Assembly (NCBI GenBank): GCA_947450325.1
Contig: CANFUT010000010.1
Coordinates: forward strand, 58,280-122,279
Direction: 5' to 3'
DNA: 64,000 bases
From: Flavobacteriia bacterium
Lineage (GTDB): Bacteria > Bacteroidota > Bacteroidia > Flavobacteriales_D > Crocinitomicaceae
Shown: piece by piece, positions 34,433 to 44,148 of the stretch
Layout of the letters: every line of letters starts with the position of its first letter
Numbering within the stretch: position 1 is the first letter of the stretch
Notes under the pieces: generated by a model
Database searches by the model: none
Seen by the model: the letters and a program-made list of their open reading frames with translations, nothing else
What the model was told of the DNA's origin: nothing
Made by a program: the position numbers and the translations under genes

Positions 34433-37400
34433 ATTCACAATCCTCCCCGGCACAACAATCATCTTTTTAGGCGCTTTGCCTTCCAAATAATGTTGTGTTT
34501 TCTCTAGACCTAGTACATGCGCTTCGACGTCTTCTTTTGACATGTCGGCTGCTAATTCAACTGAGAAACGAACTTTTCCGTTGAAGGAAATTGGGTAAGA
34601 AAATGCCGATTCAACCAAATATTCTGGGTTGAACGTTGGGAAAGGTGCTACATTGATTGAACCTGCTTCGTATCCTAATTTTACCCACAATTCTTCTGAA
34701 ATGTGCGGTGCATAAGGTGATAACATGATCAACAAATCCTTCAAAATTGCGCGGTTGTTGCATTTTTGCTCGCCCAACTCATTCACGGCAATCATGAAGT
34801 TTGAAACACCTGTATTGAATGAAAAACGCTCCAAATCAAGGCTGATTTTTTGTATTGTTTTATGCAATGTTTTCATTGAATCTTTTGTTGGCGCATCGTC
34901 GGAAATCAACAAATTGCCTGTTTGATCGTGAAACAAACGCCAAAATTTGCGCAAGAAATTGTGTACGCCGTTGATACCTTTTGTATCCCAAGGTTTGCTT
35001 TGCTCCAATGGACCCAAAAACATTTCGTACATACGCAAAGTGTCTGCACCGAATTTTTCTATTAGATCATCTGGGTTAAAAACATTGTATTTTGACTTAG
35101 ACATTTTTTCAACCTCTGATTTCGTCTTTAAATTATTATCATGATAGTAGGTTCTTGAATTAGCCAAATCAATTCTCCATTTTTTGATAGAATCAATATT
35201 AATTATATTGTTGTTAACAAGATTTACATCAACAGTAAATTCTTGTGGATAATAGTTATTTGAAGTACTGCCTGAAATTGGTACAAACCAGTTTATTTCA
35301 TTTTCATATTTTCGCAATTTTAATTTTTTTTGATCACTAGAAATTAATGACTCTATTTTTTTCATCACTTTCGAACCATCTTTAATTATTTCGTCTGATA
35401 AAACAACAAGCAGCTTGTAATTATTCTTTGCTAATATTTCAAACTTACTGTTATACCTTGAAATGTCGTCATTATTGATTGTTCTCACTATTTCAATTAT
35501 AATTTTATTTTCAGGTAAATATATATCAGCGATAAATTTAAAGTTGATAAAATTAAAAGGACTTTCTTTTTGAAATGTTAAATTCTTTTTCACTAAGTTT
35601 TTAACCAATTTATCTAATGCAAATTTCTCATTGTTAATTCTATGAATCTTTTGTGAAACTCCCAAAATCATCCCTTGATTGATCATCTTTTGAAATGGTT
35701 CATCAAATCCAATGAAACCTAAATCATACAATAATTTCGTCCAAAAACGGGCGTATAACAAGTGTCCTGTCGCGTGTTCAGAACCACCGATGTATAAATC
35801 TACATTCTTCCAGTAATCCACTTTTTCCTTGCTCACAAATTCTTGTTCGTTGTCCGGATCCATGTAGCGCAAGAAATACCAAGAACTTCCTGCCCAACCT
35901 GGCATGGTGTTCAATTCCATTGGAAAAACGGTTTCATGGTCGATGTTCACATTGTCCACAATTTGATTGTCCACAGTGTCCCAAGCCCAAACAGGCGCAT
36001 TTCCTAGTGGCGGTTGTCCGTCTTCTGTCGGCAAATATTTTTCTACTTCCGGCAAAATAATCGGCATGTAGCGCGCGTCAATCATGTGCGGTTTTCCGTT
36101 TTTGTAATATACAGGAAACGGTTCACCCCAATATCTTTGTCTGGAAAAAACAGCATCACGCAAGCGGTAATTCGTTTTTCCTTTTCCTAGTTCTTTTGTT
36201 TCAATAGCCTCTATCGCGGCTTTAATCGCTTCTTTCACTGTCAATCCAGTCAAAAATCCAGAATCTGCAATTTTTCCTTCTTTTTCGGTGTAAGCCGCTT
36301 CAGAAATATCTATGTTTTCAAATATATTCTTGATTTCCAAACCAAAATGATTCGCAAAATCCCAATCTCGTTGGTCGCCACAAGGCACCGCCATCACAGC
36401 GCCTGTTCCGTAAGATGCCAAAACGTAATCACCAATCCACAATTGCACTTTTTCGCCAGTAAACGGATGAACTGCATACGAACCAATGAATTCTCCTGTA
36501 ATGTTTTTGACATTCGCTTGTCGGTCGCGCTCGGTTTTCAAAGACGATGCTTTCACGTAATTTTCAACGGCTTCGCGTTTGTCCTCAGTGGTCAATTTTG
36601 CTACCAGTGGATGCTCAGGTGCCAATACGAGAAATGAAACGCCGAAAATGGTGTCAGGGCGGGTAGTGAAGACTTCGATTGATTCATTGATTTCTATCAA
36701 TTCCTCCCCCTCGGTCCCCCTCCAAAGGGGGAAGGATACGGAACAACCTTGCGATTTTCCGATCCAATTGCGTTGTTGATCTTTGATTGAATCTGTCCAA
36801 TCCAAACCGTCTAAACCAGTGATCAAACGTTCAGCGTAAGCTTTGATTCGCATCGACCATTGGCGCATTTTCTTTTGTTCCACCGGATGACCGCCACGCT
36901 CAGAAACGCCGTTGATGACTTCATCGTTTGCCAAAACAGTTCCCAATGCAGGACACCAATTCACCCAAGAATCAGCCAAATAGGCCAAGCGATATTGTTG
37001 TAAAATAGCTTCTTTTTTCTCGTGATCAAATCCATTCCAAGTTTCCGCATTGAATGATTCTTCGCAATCCGTAGTCGCATCAATGACTGTATTTCCAACA
37101 CTTGCAAAAATCAATTCCAGTTCCGAAATGCGTTCTGCTTGCTGGGTTTTATTGTTGTACCAGCAATCAAAAAGTTGTGTAAAAATCCATTGTGTCCATT
37201 TGTAATATTCAGGACTAGAGGTTCTTACTTCTCTCGACCAATCAAATGAAAATCCGATTTTGTCCAATTGTTCGCGGTAGCGCGCGATGTTTTCTTTAGT
37301 CGTTTTGTCTGGATGTTGACCAGTTTGAATCGCATATTGTTCTGCTGGAAGTCCAAAAGAATCGTATCCCATTGGGTGTAACACGTTGAAACCTTGCAAA

Positions 37401-37597
37401 CGTTTGTAGCGCGCAAAAATATCTGAAGCAATATATCCGAGTGGATGTCCCACATGCAAACCTGCTCCCGAAGGATAAGGGAACATGTCTAACACATAAT
37501 ATTTTGGTTTTTCAGAATTATCTTCTGCTTTGAATGTTTGATTCTCAGCCCAGAATTGGCGCCATTTTGCTTCGATTTCACGAAAATTGTACTCCAT
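34421..37597 (-). CDS. leuS: leucyl-tRNA synthetase with inserted nuclease-like domain
   Basis: 1058 residues, long for a bacterial LeuRS. HIGH motif as HVGH (48-51), editing domain about 225-430, KMSKS at 831-835, then the anticodon-binding region; the core is complete. Two additions are odd. (1) Residues about 288-299 (FPLWRGTEGEE) are encoded by a palindromic repeat at 36703-36734. (2) Residues about 646-790, where bacterial LeuRS has its leucine-specific insertion, hold a domain like DUF559/Vsr-type endonucleases: KNLTFQKESPFNF, FKFIADIYLPENKIIIEI, YKLLVVLSDEII. This stretch is more AT-rich. The gene is preceded by a -7 box at 37624. Confidence 0.93.
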   Translation of the reverse strand: MEYNFREIEAKWRQFWAENQTFKAEDNSEKPKYYVLDMFPYPSGAGLHVGHPLGYIASDIFARYKRLQGFNVLHPMGYDSFGLPAEQYAIQTGQHPDKTTKENIARYREQLDKIGFSFDWSREVRTSSPEYYKWTQWIFTQLFDCWYNNKTQQAERISELELIFASVGNTVIDATTDCEESFNAETWNGFDHEKKEAILQQYRLAYLADSWVNWCPALGTVLANDEVINGVSERGGHPVEQKKMRQWSMRIKAYAERLITGLDGLDWTDSIKDQQRNWIGKSQGCSVSFPLWRGTEGEELIEINESIEVFTTRPDTIFGVSFLVLAPEHPLVAKLTTEDKREAVENYVKASSLKTERDRQANVKNITGEFIGSYAVHPFTGEKVQLWIGDYVLASYGTGAVMAVPCGDQRDWDFANHFGLEIKNIFENIDISEAAYTEKEGKIADSGFLTGLTVKEAIKAAIEAIETKELGKGKTNYRLRDAVFSRQRYWGEPFPVYYKNGKPHMIDARYMPIILPEVEKYLPTEDGQPPLGNAPVWAWDTVDNQIVDNVNIDHETVFPMELNTMPGWAGSSWYFLRYMDPDNEQEFVSKEKVDYWKNVDLYIGGSEHATGHLLYARFWTKLLYDLGFIGFDEPFQKMINQGMILGVSQKIHRINNEKFALDKLVKNLVKKNLTFQKESPFNFINFKFIADIYLPENKIIIEIVRTINNDDISRYNSKFEILAKNNYKLLVVLSDEIIKDGSKVMKKIESLISSDQKKLKLRKYENEINWFVPISGSTSNNYYPQEFTVDVNLVNNNIINIDSIKKWRIDLANSRTYYHDNNLKTKSEVEKMSKSKYNVFNPDDLIEKFGADTLRMYEMFLGPLEQSKPWDTKGINGVHNFLRKFWRLFHDQTGNLLISDDAPTKDSMKTLHKTIQKISLDLERFSFNTGVSNFMIAVNELGEQKCNNRAILKDLLIMLSPYAPHISEELWVKLGYEAGSINVAPFPTFNPEYLVESAFSYPISFNGKVRFSVELAADMSKEDVEAHVLGLEKTQHYLEGKAPKKMIVVPGRIVNIVL
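35230..35662 (-). other. DUF559/Vsr-like domain inserted in leuS
   Basis: Within LeuRS residues about 646-790, just before the KMSKS loop. The order is an amphipathic helix, then ADIYLPENKIIIEI (the D...E pair of the PD-(D/E)xK-like fold), a helix, a strand LLVVL, and SDEIIKDGSKVMKKIESLI. This matches the layout of DUF559 proteins. The expected Lys or Gly after the E is Val (EIV), so activity is doubtful. Domain identity is by pattern recognition only. Confidence 0.55.
36703..36734. repeat. palindromic repeat inside the leuS coding sequence
   Basis: CCTCCCCCTCGGTCCCCCTC with CAAAGGGGGAAG carries the same arms as the intergenic elements at 7449-7503 and 7581-7655. Its length keeps the leuS frame open and adds the peptide FPLWRGTEGEE to the editing-domain region. 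Confidence 0.8.
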
Positions 37598-37623
37598 AGT
37601 CGATGTGATTCAATTTGAAGGTG

Positions 37624-37631
37624 CAAAGATA
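37624..37631 (-). promoter_or_regulatory. -7 box of leuS (TATCTTTG)
   Basis: A perfect TAnnTTTG match on the minus strand, 27 bases upstream of the ATG. Confidence 0.5.
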
Positions 37632-37731
37632 GGAATATCAACGATATTGGATTCAATCAAAATGAATGAAGATTCAACTCGTTGAATAATTGATTCGAGG
37701 TTTATAAAAAGAGTCGAATTTTACATTTGTT

Positions 37732-37739
37732 TAATCACT
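37732..37739 (+). promoter_or_regulatory. -7 box TACATTTG before the TPR kinase
   Basis: A perfect TAnnTTTG match 26 bases before the ATG at 37765. Upstream TTTG not clear. Confidence 0.45.
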
Positions 37740-37764
37740 AATTAACCTTAAATTAGTGCCCTAT

Positions 37765-39963
37765 ATGAAATCGAAAGCACTTTATTTTCAATTGATCATG
37801 TTTCTCTTGGTAACTACCATGAGTACCTTTTCATTTGCCCAAGTAAAGTTGTATGGGAACGATAAAAATTCCAAAGATTATTTTTGGAAAATGTATGATT
37901 TGGGAAAGAAATATCAATCTTCAAATCTACAAAAAGCTGATTCAATGCGATTTGTGTTATTGAATCTTTGTGAAAAGCATGGGGATTACGAGAAATTTTA
38001 CGCCTTGGTTTTTGATGCCGACATCGATAAAATCCACGGGGATAGAGATGTTTATTTTCGTAAAATATTGCAGTTACAACCCTACCAGGAAAAATTAAAT
38101 TCACCGAAAGTAAATTTAGAAATCAATCAAAAACTGGGAGAATATTACATCAATTCTAGGGATTTTGATCAATCAGATTTTTATTTGAAACAAGCGTTGA
38201 AACTGAGTAAAAGGCGCAGAGATAACAAAGAAATTTCTGAGACTTTTTCGATGTTTGCGATGAAAGAAATACAGCGAAATCAGAAAGATAGCGCCATGTA
38301 TTTTGTGAAAGAAGCAATTCAATTTGGTCGTCGGTCTGCAAACAAAGGCGCGATGGCTGCTGCTTTCAATACGCAAGCGTTGGTTTATGCTTATTTTGGT
38401 CAAGTTGAGTTGAGTGTTTCCAAAAACTTAATCGCCTTGCAGTTGGCTTCTGAAGTGGAAGATTTACCTAAAATGGCTAAATATTCTTTGGATTTAGGTG
38501 AATCGCAATTGTCTATTTTGAATTACAGAGAAGCGGAATTGTATTTCAATCAAGTGCAAGAAGTTGCTTCAAAATTGAAAGACAAAAGGTTGATTGCCTT
38601 GGCTTTGGTAAATTTAGGGATCATTTACAGGATTGATAAGAATTACGAGAAAGCGATTGATTTTCAAACGAAGGCAGTCAAAATATTGACAACATTGAAT
38701 GATTTTGACGGTTTGGGAATCGCGCACAACAACTTGGGAGATATTTACCGAGAACAGAAGAATTATTCTAAAGCATTGAGTAATTACAACAAAGCATTGG
38801 TGTTTTTTGAATCAAGCGGAAACAAAGAAAGTATTGCCACGGTGTATCACAATGTAGGAATCGTTTTTGAAAAACAAGGGAAACATGCAAATGCGTTGAA
38901 TTATTTGAATCGTTCGGTTGAGATCAGGTCTCAATTTGGATTTAAAGGTGCGATTTACAATACGTATAGGGCAATTTCTGAGGTGTATGAAAAGACTGGA
39001 AATTACAAATTGGCGCAAAATTATTTGAAATTATATGCCGATTATGCCGACAGTGCTAAAACCATTGAATCAAGCGCTAAAATTGCGGAATTGAATGAGT
39101 TATATCGTTCAGAACAAAGAGAAAGATTAATTTCGGTGCAAGCTGATTCAATTGAGCGTCAGAAACAAGAAAAAACGCTAACTTCAACCAAATTAGAGAA
39201 TGTCCAGCTGAAAAACAACCTGCAAGCCTATATCATCACTGGTTTTGCCATTTTGATAGTTTTAGGTGGTGTAATTGTATTTTATCGTTGGAATCAGACG
39301 AAAATTAAACAGCAACAACAAGAAGCAGAAATGAATCAAACGTTGCTGAGAACACAGATGAATCCGCACTTTGTTTTTAATGCGATGTCGGTGATTCAGA
39401 GTTACATTTATGACAATGACACCCAAAATTCTTCGCGGTTTTTGGTTAACTTTTCCAAGTTGATGCGATTAATTTTGGAAAATTCATCCAAAGAATTTAT
39501 CCCGATGGAAACCGAAGTGGATATTTTGGACAAATATTTGAGCATACAAAAATTGAGATTCGAAGAACGCTTCGATTTTGATATTAAGGTCGATGAAAAA
39601 TTGTTAGATGAAGGTGCAATTATTCCGCCGATGATCACTCAACCTTTCATCGAAAATGCCATCGAACACGGGCGTTTACACTTGAAAGAGGATGGTTTTA
39701 TTCATATTCATTTCTTTGAAAAAAACAAGATGCTTTTCATCACGATTGAAGACAATGGAGTGGGTAGAAAAGGCGCTGAACAGAACAAGAAAAGTTCAGA
39801 TCACAAGAGTATGGCGATGAAAATTACGAGTGATCGTATAGATAATTTGAATAAAAAATACCGTGCAGAAGGATTTATGTTGATAGAAGATTACAATAAA
39901 ATTGAAGAAACTGGAACAAAAGTGTTAATTTCGATACCTTATCGTGTTAATGCGCAAAATTAA
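37765..39963 (+). CDS. TPR-containing LytS/YehU-type sensor histidine kinase
   Basis: 732 residues from MKSKALYFQ; an in-frame GTG at 37756 is also possible. A signal peptide (LIMFLLVTTMSTFSFAQ) leads into an extracytoplasmic array of tetratricopeptide repeats (about 90-420; for example ALVNLGIIYRIDKNYEKAID and AHNNLGDIYREQKNYSKALS). A coiled stretch and one membrane helix (AYIITGFAILIVLGGVIVFY) follow. The His_kinase domain has the phosphoacceptor in NPHFVFNAMSVIQSYI, and the HATPase has FIENAIEHG and DNGVGRKG. This class signals to LytTR regulators, and one follows 12 bases downstream. The signal is unknown; TPRs suggest a protein partner. Confidence 0.93.
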   Translation: MKSKALYFQLIMFLLVTTMSTFSFAQVKLYGNDKNSKDYFWKMYDLGKKYQSSNLQKADSMRFVLLNLCEKHGDYEKFYALVFDADIDKIHGDRDVYFRKILQLQPYQEKLNSPKVNLEINQKLGEYYINSRDFDQSDFYLKQALKLSKRRRDNKEISETFSMFAMKEIQRNQKDSAMYFVKEAIQFGRRSANKGAMAAAFNTQALVYAYFGQVELSVSKNLIALQLASEVEDLPKMAKYSLDLGESQLSILNYREAELYFNQVQEVASKLKDKRLIALALVNLGIIYRIDKNYEKAIDFQTKAVKILTTLNDFDGLGIAHNNLGDIYREQKNYSKALSNYNKALVFFESSGNKESIATVYHNVGIVFEKQGKHANALNYLNRSVEIRSQFGFKGAIYNTYRAISEVYEKTGNYKLAQNYLKLYADYADSAKTIESSAKIAELNELYRSEQRERLISVQADSIERQKQEKTLTSTKLENVQLKNNLQAYIITGFAILIVLGGVIVFYRWNQTKIKQQQQEAEMNQTLLRTQMNPHFVFNAMSVIQSYIYDNDTQNSSRFLVNFSKLMRLILENSSKEFIPMETEVDILDKYLSIQKLRFEERFDFDIKVDEKLLDEGAIIPPMITQPFIENAIEHGRLHLKEDGFIHIHFFEKNKMLFITIEDNGVGRKGAEQNKKSSDHKSMAMKITSDRIDNLNKKYRAEGFMLIEDYNKIEETGTKVLISIPYRVNAQN

Positions 39964-39975
39964 AATTTCATAAAC

Positions 39976-40716
39976 ATGAAAGCAGTTATTATTGACGACG
40001 AGAAAAGAACTAGAGAATTAATCGCTAAAATGATTGAATCTTTTGGTCTTGGAATTGAGACTTTTCCAATCGGAGAAAGTGTTGAATCTGGTTTAAAAGC
40101 AATTGAAACGATTCATCCAGACTTGGTTTTTTTAGATATCCAAATGCCTGATGGTACTGGTTTTGATTTGCTCAAAATGATTCCTCAGAAAAATTTCGAA
40201 GTAATTTTTATTACTGCTCATGAAGAATTTGCAATCAAAGCAATCAAATTCAGCGCATTGGATTACATTTTGAAACCAGTAGATTCTGAAGATTTAAAGC
40301 AAGCTGTTTTAAGAGCTGTCAATACAATTGACCACAAAAGAGAAGAAAGTCAATTTGAAGCTTTGCAATTAAACATGCAGCCAACGCAAAAAAGAAGGTT
40401 GGTTTTGAAAACGCAAGAAAGTGTGCATGTGGTTGATTTAGATAAAATTGTGCGTTGCGAAGCAGACAGAAATTACACTTCGTTTTTCTTAACTGAAGGC
40501 AAAAAAATATTGGTTTCTAAAACCTTGAAAGATTATGAAACACTTTTGACTGGTTACAATTTTTTGCGTGTACAACAATCACATTTAATCAATCTTGATT
40601 TTGTAGAAAGATACGACAAAGGAAATGGTGGTTCGGTGGTGATGAAAGATGGTTCAGAAGTGCCTTTGAGTCCAGCAAAAAGAGATATTTTCTTCAAAAT
40701 TTTGGAAAATTTGTAA
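39976..40716 (+). CDS. LytTR-family response regulator
   Basis: 246 residues. Receiver domain with DD at 9-10 region (VIIDDEKRT), phosphoacceptor Asp in LVFLDIQMPDGTG (about residue 55) and Lys in YILKPVD. The C-terminal LytTR DNA-binding domain (VLKTQESVHVVDLDKIVRCE ... NYTSFFL ... FLRVQQSHLINLDFV) is complete. It is the evident partner of the TPR kinase just upstream. A secreted small protein follows immediately and may be part of its unit. Confidence 0.94.
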   Translation: MKAVIIDDEKRTRELIAKMIESFGLGIETFPIGESVESGLKAIETIHPDLVFLDIQMPDGTGFDLLKMIPQKNFEVIFITAHEEFAIKAIKFSALDYILKPVDSEDLKQAVLRAVNTIDHKREESQFEALQLNMQPTQKRRLVLKTQESVHVVDLDKIVRCEADRNYTSFFLTEGKKILVSKTLKDYETLLTGYNFLRVQQSHLINLDFVERYDKGNGGSVVMKDGSEVPLSPAKRDIFFKILENL

Positions 40717-40722
40717 TTGAAA

Positions 40723-41265
40723 ATGAATTTCTCAAAACTGCTTTTTTGCTTATTTTTTTCCTTGTTTTCTCATGCTGTTTTCAGTCAAACAGAATTCATT
40801 GACGCTAAATCCAAAAAAATCGATTCTCTTTTCAAAGTCAAGGCATTGGAAGAAAAAGTTTTCTCACAAATGTCACGTTGTGGCGGTAGTTTGAAAGGGT
40901 ATTATTTGAAGAATGAATTGATTCTCATTCATACGCTTTACAGCGGTCCGATGGGTTTTACCGACACCAAATGGTACATCGAAAACGGTAAACTATTCAA
41001 ATCAGTCCAATTTGGTTTTGAATACGAAGAACCTGAAAATCTTGATGAATATTGCAAAACACATCAAACTGCCAACCATGAATGTGATTTCAGCGCTTTA
41101 AAAGCAAAAACCTATCGTTCGGTGTTTTACGACTACAAAAAAATGATTTCTTTCACCAAATTTGAAAATAATGAACCTTTCATTTTAACCAAAGAAAATC
41201 AAAAATCTGAAATCAAGCTTCTCAAATCTTGTTTTAAAACTTTGGTTGAAGAATTGAAGAAATAG
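40723..41265 (+). CDS. secreted protein of unknown function (180 aa)
   Basis: 180 residues from the ATG at 40723-40725, six bases after the regulator's stop. A signal peptide (MNFSKLLFCLFFSLFSHAVFSQ) precedes a mature domain of about 160 residues with four cysteines (MSRCGGSL, EYCKTHQTANHECDF, KSCFKT), which could make disulfides. It has aromatic-rich strands (GYYLKNELILIHTLYSGPMG). It is not recognised. Co-transcription with the TPR kinase/LytTR pair is likely from the spacing. Confidence 0.75.
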   Translation: MNFSKLLFCLFFSLFSHAVFSQTEFIDAKSKKIDSLFKVKALEEKVFSQMSRCGGSLKGYYLKNELILIHTLYSGPMGFTDTKWYIENGKLFKSVQFGFEYEEPENLDEYCKTHQTANHECDFSALKAKTYRSVFYDYKKMISFTKFENNEPFILTKENQKSEIKLLKSCFKTLVEELKK

Positions 41266-41334
41266 CTTTCTATTCCCAAAACACAGGAAAATTTTCCTTT
41301 TCTATCAATGCGTAATATTCCGTAACTTTACACC

Positions 41335-41649
41335 ATGATTTTGTATAATGTAACGGTAAGTATCGATCAATCTGTGCACCAAGATTGGTTGCAATGGATG
41401 CGTGAAACACATATTCCTGAAGTCTTGGCAACAGGCTGTTTTTTAGAAAGTAGATTGTCTAGAATTCAAGGCGAAGAGGAGGGAGGAGTCACTTTTTCAG
41501 TGATGTATTTGGCGCCTAGTCAAGAGAAATACGACGAATATCAGCAAGTTTACGCGCCGAAATTGCAAGCAGATCATACATCGCGTTACATTGGAAAATT
41601 TGCTGCTTTTAGAACTGTTTTACAAGTGGTTGAAGAATTTAAAGTATGA
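41335..41649 (+). CDS. DUF4286 family protein
   Basis: 104 residues. Starts [22 protein letters not shown] and ends [18 protein letters not shown], the pattern of DUF4286, a small ferredoxin-like-fold family of Bacteroidota with no known function. The stop overlaps the rsmA start (ATGA), a conserved neighbour in related genomes as far as I recall. Confidence 0.88.
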   Translation: MILYNVTVSIDQSVHQDWLQWMRETHIPEVLATGCFLESRLSRIQGEEEGGVTFSVMYLAPSQEKYDEYQQVYAPKLQADHTSRYIGKFAAFRTVLQVVEEFKV

Positions 41650-42428
41650 CAGTAAAAGCAAAAAAACACCTCGGACAGCATTTCTTGATTGACAAAAATG
41701 TCAGTAAAAGAATCGCTGATCAATTTCAAGCGCACCGCGGTTGCACCAAAGTGTTGGAAATAGGTCCAGGAATGGGCGCGTTGACCACTTTTTTGTTGGA
41801 AAACAAGGACCACCAAGTTTGGGCAATGGATGTGGATTCTGAATCTATTGTTTATCTAAATGAACATTTCCCCGCGCTGAAAGGTCGCATTATAGAAGCG
41901 GATTTTTTGAAAGACAATTTGGCTTTACACTTTGGCACAGAACCTTTTGCTGTTGTTGGAAATTTCCCTTACAACATTTCTTCGCAAATTCTGTTCCGTT
42001 GTTTGGAATACCGCAATCAAATCCCAGAAATCATGGGCATGTTTCAACGCGAAGTGGCGTGGAGAATTGCCGAAAAACCAGGTACAAAAGCTTATGGAAT
42101 TATCAGCGTTTTGTTGCAAGCATTTTACGACATTGAATATTGTTTCACAGTCGACGAGCACGTTTTCGATCCGCCACCCAAAGTGAAATCTGGTGTTATT
42201 CGCCTCACAAGAAACGACCGCGACCAATTGCCTTGCGACGAAAAAAGATTCATTCAAGTGGTGAAAGCTTGTTTCAACCAAAGACGCAAAATGATTCGCA
42301 ATTCTGTCAAAGCATTGATAGGCGACAAACCTTTCGAACACGAATTTTTGACGCAAAGACCAGAACAATTGTCTGTCGATGATTTTATCAATTTGACAAT
42401 GGCGATTGAGGCAGTGGATAGATTGTAA
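41646..42428 (+). CDS. rsmA: 16S rRNA (adenine1518/1519-N6)-dimethyltransferase
   Basis: 260 residues with all KsgA/RsmA hallmarks. [15 protein letters not shown] at the start, SAM motif [11 protein letters not shown], motif II DVDSESI, DFLKDN, and catalytic motif [14 protein letters not shown]; then [13 protein letters not shown] near the C-terminus. It dimethylates two adjacent adenines of 16S rRNA helix 45. It overlaps DUF4286 by 4 bases. Confidence 0.96.
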   Translation: MTVKAKKHLGQHFLIDKNVSKRIADQFQAHRGCTKVLEIGPGMGALTTFLLENKDHQVWAMDVDSESIVYLNEHFPALKGRIIEADFLKDNLALHFGTEPFAVVGNFPYNISSQILFRCLEYRNQIPEIMGMFQREVAWRIAEKPGTKAYGIISVLLQAFYDIEYCFTVDEHVFDPPPKVKSGVIRLTRNDRDQLPCDEKRFIQVVKACFNQRRKMIRNSVKALIGDKPFEHEFLTQRPEQLSVDDFINLTMAIEAVDRL

Positions 42429-42455
42429 GAAAAAGAAATATTTTTTGATTCGATT

Positions 42456-43169
42456 TTGAAAATAGTAACTTGGAATTGTCACGGTGCTTTAAGAAACAAG
42501 TTTGAAACACTAGACTTGTATCAAGCCGATATTTACATTGTTCAAGAATGCGAGAATCCATTGCTCACTTTAAATTTAGAGTACAAAAAATGGGCTGAAA
42601 ATCACCTATGGATTGGAAAAAACAAAAACAAAGGTTTAGGAATTTTCGCTTCAAAAGAAATAGAGTTAAAATCGCTAGATTGGTCAAATTTATATCAGAA
42701 TCACGAAGTTAATTACTTTCTTCCGTGTTCAGTAAACGGTAAGTTCAATCTTTTAGCAGTTTGGAATCACAAGAATAATTCACCAAATTTTGGATATATT
42801 GGTCAGTTTTGGAAGTATTTACAAGTTAACAAAACGAATTTTCAAAATGTCATTATCGCTGGTGATTTCAATAGCAATTCAAAATGGGATGAATGGGATC
42901 GCTGGTGGAACCATTCTGATGTCGTAAATGAACTTGCTGAAATTGGAATTGAAAGTATCTATCACAACTCGAATGGAGAAGTGCATGGAGAAGAATCAAA
43001 ACCTACATTTTTTCTTTATAAAAATTCAGAGAAGAATCATCACATTGACTATATTTTTGCTTCGAAAGAATTCAGAGACAATGTAAGGAAAATAGAAATC
43101 GGTTTGCCTGAGAAATTTATTAAATCAAGCGATCACTTGCCTATTTATTGTGAGTTCAAAATGGAATAA
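42456..43169 (+). CDS. endonuclease/exonuclease/phosphatase superfamily protein
   Basis: 237 residues, beginning at TTG (42456-42458) because the motif KIVTWNCHGALRNKFE must be at the very N-terminus and no ATG exists upstream in frame. Metal/active-site motifs: VQECENP (catalytic Glu), IIAGDFNSNSKWD (GDFN), and a final SDHLPIYCEF (SDH). It is a small Mg-dependent hydrolase of the EEP fold; substrate (nucleic acid, lipid or phosphate ester) not predictable. Confidence 0.87.
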   Translation: MKIVTWNCHGALRNKFETLDLYQADIYIVQECENPLLTLNLEYKKWAENHLWIGKNKNKGLGIFASKEIELKSLDWSNLYQNHEVNYFLPCSVNGKFNLLAVWNHKNNSPNFGYIGQFWKYLQVNKTNFQNVIIAGDFNSNSKWDEWDRWWNHSDVVNELAEIGIESIYHNSNGEVHGEESKPTFFLYKNSEKNHHIDYIFASKEFRDNVRKIEIGLPEKFIKSSDHLPIYCEFKME

Positions 43170-43178
43170 ATAGCTTTT

Positions 43179-44075
43179 TTACCCATAAACCTCCTTCAAA
43201 GCATCACCCAATTTTTCATACTGAAAAGCAAATCCTGCTTTTTTGATTTTTTCATTGGATGCGTTCACTCCTTCAAGAACCACGGTTGACATTTCGCCCA
43301 AAATGGTTTTGAGCACAAATGCAGGAACATTTGGTAACCAACGTTTTTTGTGCAATTGTTTGGCTAAAGTTTCAGTGAATTCTAAATTATTGACGGTTTT
43401 CGCATTCGCATTGAAGCTTCCTTCCAAGCGATTTTCCATCACAAAGTTGAACATGCTGATTAAATCGTCAATGTGAATCCAAGGCATCCACTGTTTTCCT
43501 GAGCCTAATGCAGAAGTCAATCCCATTTTGATTGGTTTGGCGATGGTTTCCAACGCGCCTCCCTCTGCGGTAAGCACCACACTGATTCGGATTTTAGAAA
43601 CCACGCAAAAAGGAGACAATGAATCAGCCGCTTGTTCCCATTTTTCAACTACTTGCGACAAAAAATCTTTCCCAAAAGGATCATTTTCTTGGTACACTTT
43701 CGCGTGATTTTCGTAGCCGTAACAATTGATTCCTGAAGCTGAAATGTATTGTTTCAATTCAGGCATTTGTGGCGCTAGGGAAGCCAAAAAATGTGTTGGT
43801 TGAACGCGAGAATCTATCATTTCTCTTTTGCGATCTGTGGTCCATCTTTTGTCGGCAATACCAGCGCCTGAAAGATTGATCATCGTTGTCACGCCATTCA
43901 AAGCTGCAACATCAATTTTGTCTTTCGTTGGTTGCCAATGAAAAATATTTTTGCTTAAATCGCTTGGTTTTCTGGATAATACCCGAACTTCATGACCTTG
44001 TTTCAGCAAGAATGCTTGCATCTGTTTTCCAATCAATCCTGTGCCACCAGCCAACAATATAATTTGCTTTTCCAT
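43179..44075 (-). CDS. TIGR01777-type NAD(P)-dependent epimerase/dehydratase
   Basis: 298 residues. Rossmann motif LAGGTGLIGKQM at 7-18, then VRVLSRKP. INLSGAGIADKRWT and the DUF1731-type C-terminal domain (LPNVPAFVLKTILGEMSTVVLEG) identify the YfcH/SulA family. The cofactor is probably NADP(H), and the physiological reaction is not known. It converges with the EEP protein. Confidence 0.92.
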   Translation of the reverse strand: MEKQIILLAGGTGLIGKQMQAFLLKQGHEVRVLSRKPSDLSKNIFHWQPTKDKIDVAALNGVTTMINLSGAGIADKRWTTDRKREMIDSRVQPTHFLASLAPQMPELKQYISASGINCYGYENHAKVYQENDPFGKDFLSQVVEKWEQAADSLSPFCVVSKIRISVVLTAEGGALETIAKPIKMGLTSALGSGKQWMPWIHIDDLISMFNFVMENRLEGSFNANAKTVNNLEFTETLAKQLHKKRWLPNVPAFVLKTILGEMSTVVLEGVNASNEKIKKAGFAFQYEKLGDALKEVYG

Positions 44076-44148
44076 ATCTCAAAAACAGCAAATTAGTCAA
44101 TATGTTTAAGCGCCGATAAATTTTAGTGATTTTTTAACCTTTGATAAA

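Noticed and set aside
35230..35662. Intein or group I/II intron in leuS
   Set aside because: The frame is continuous, with no intein Cys/Asn-type splice residues and no intron core; a domain insertion fits better.
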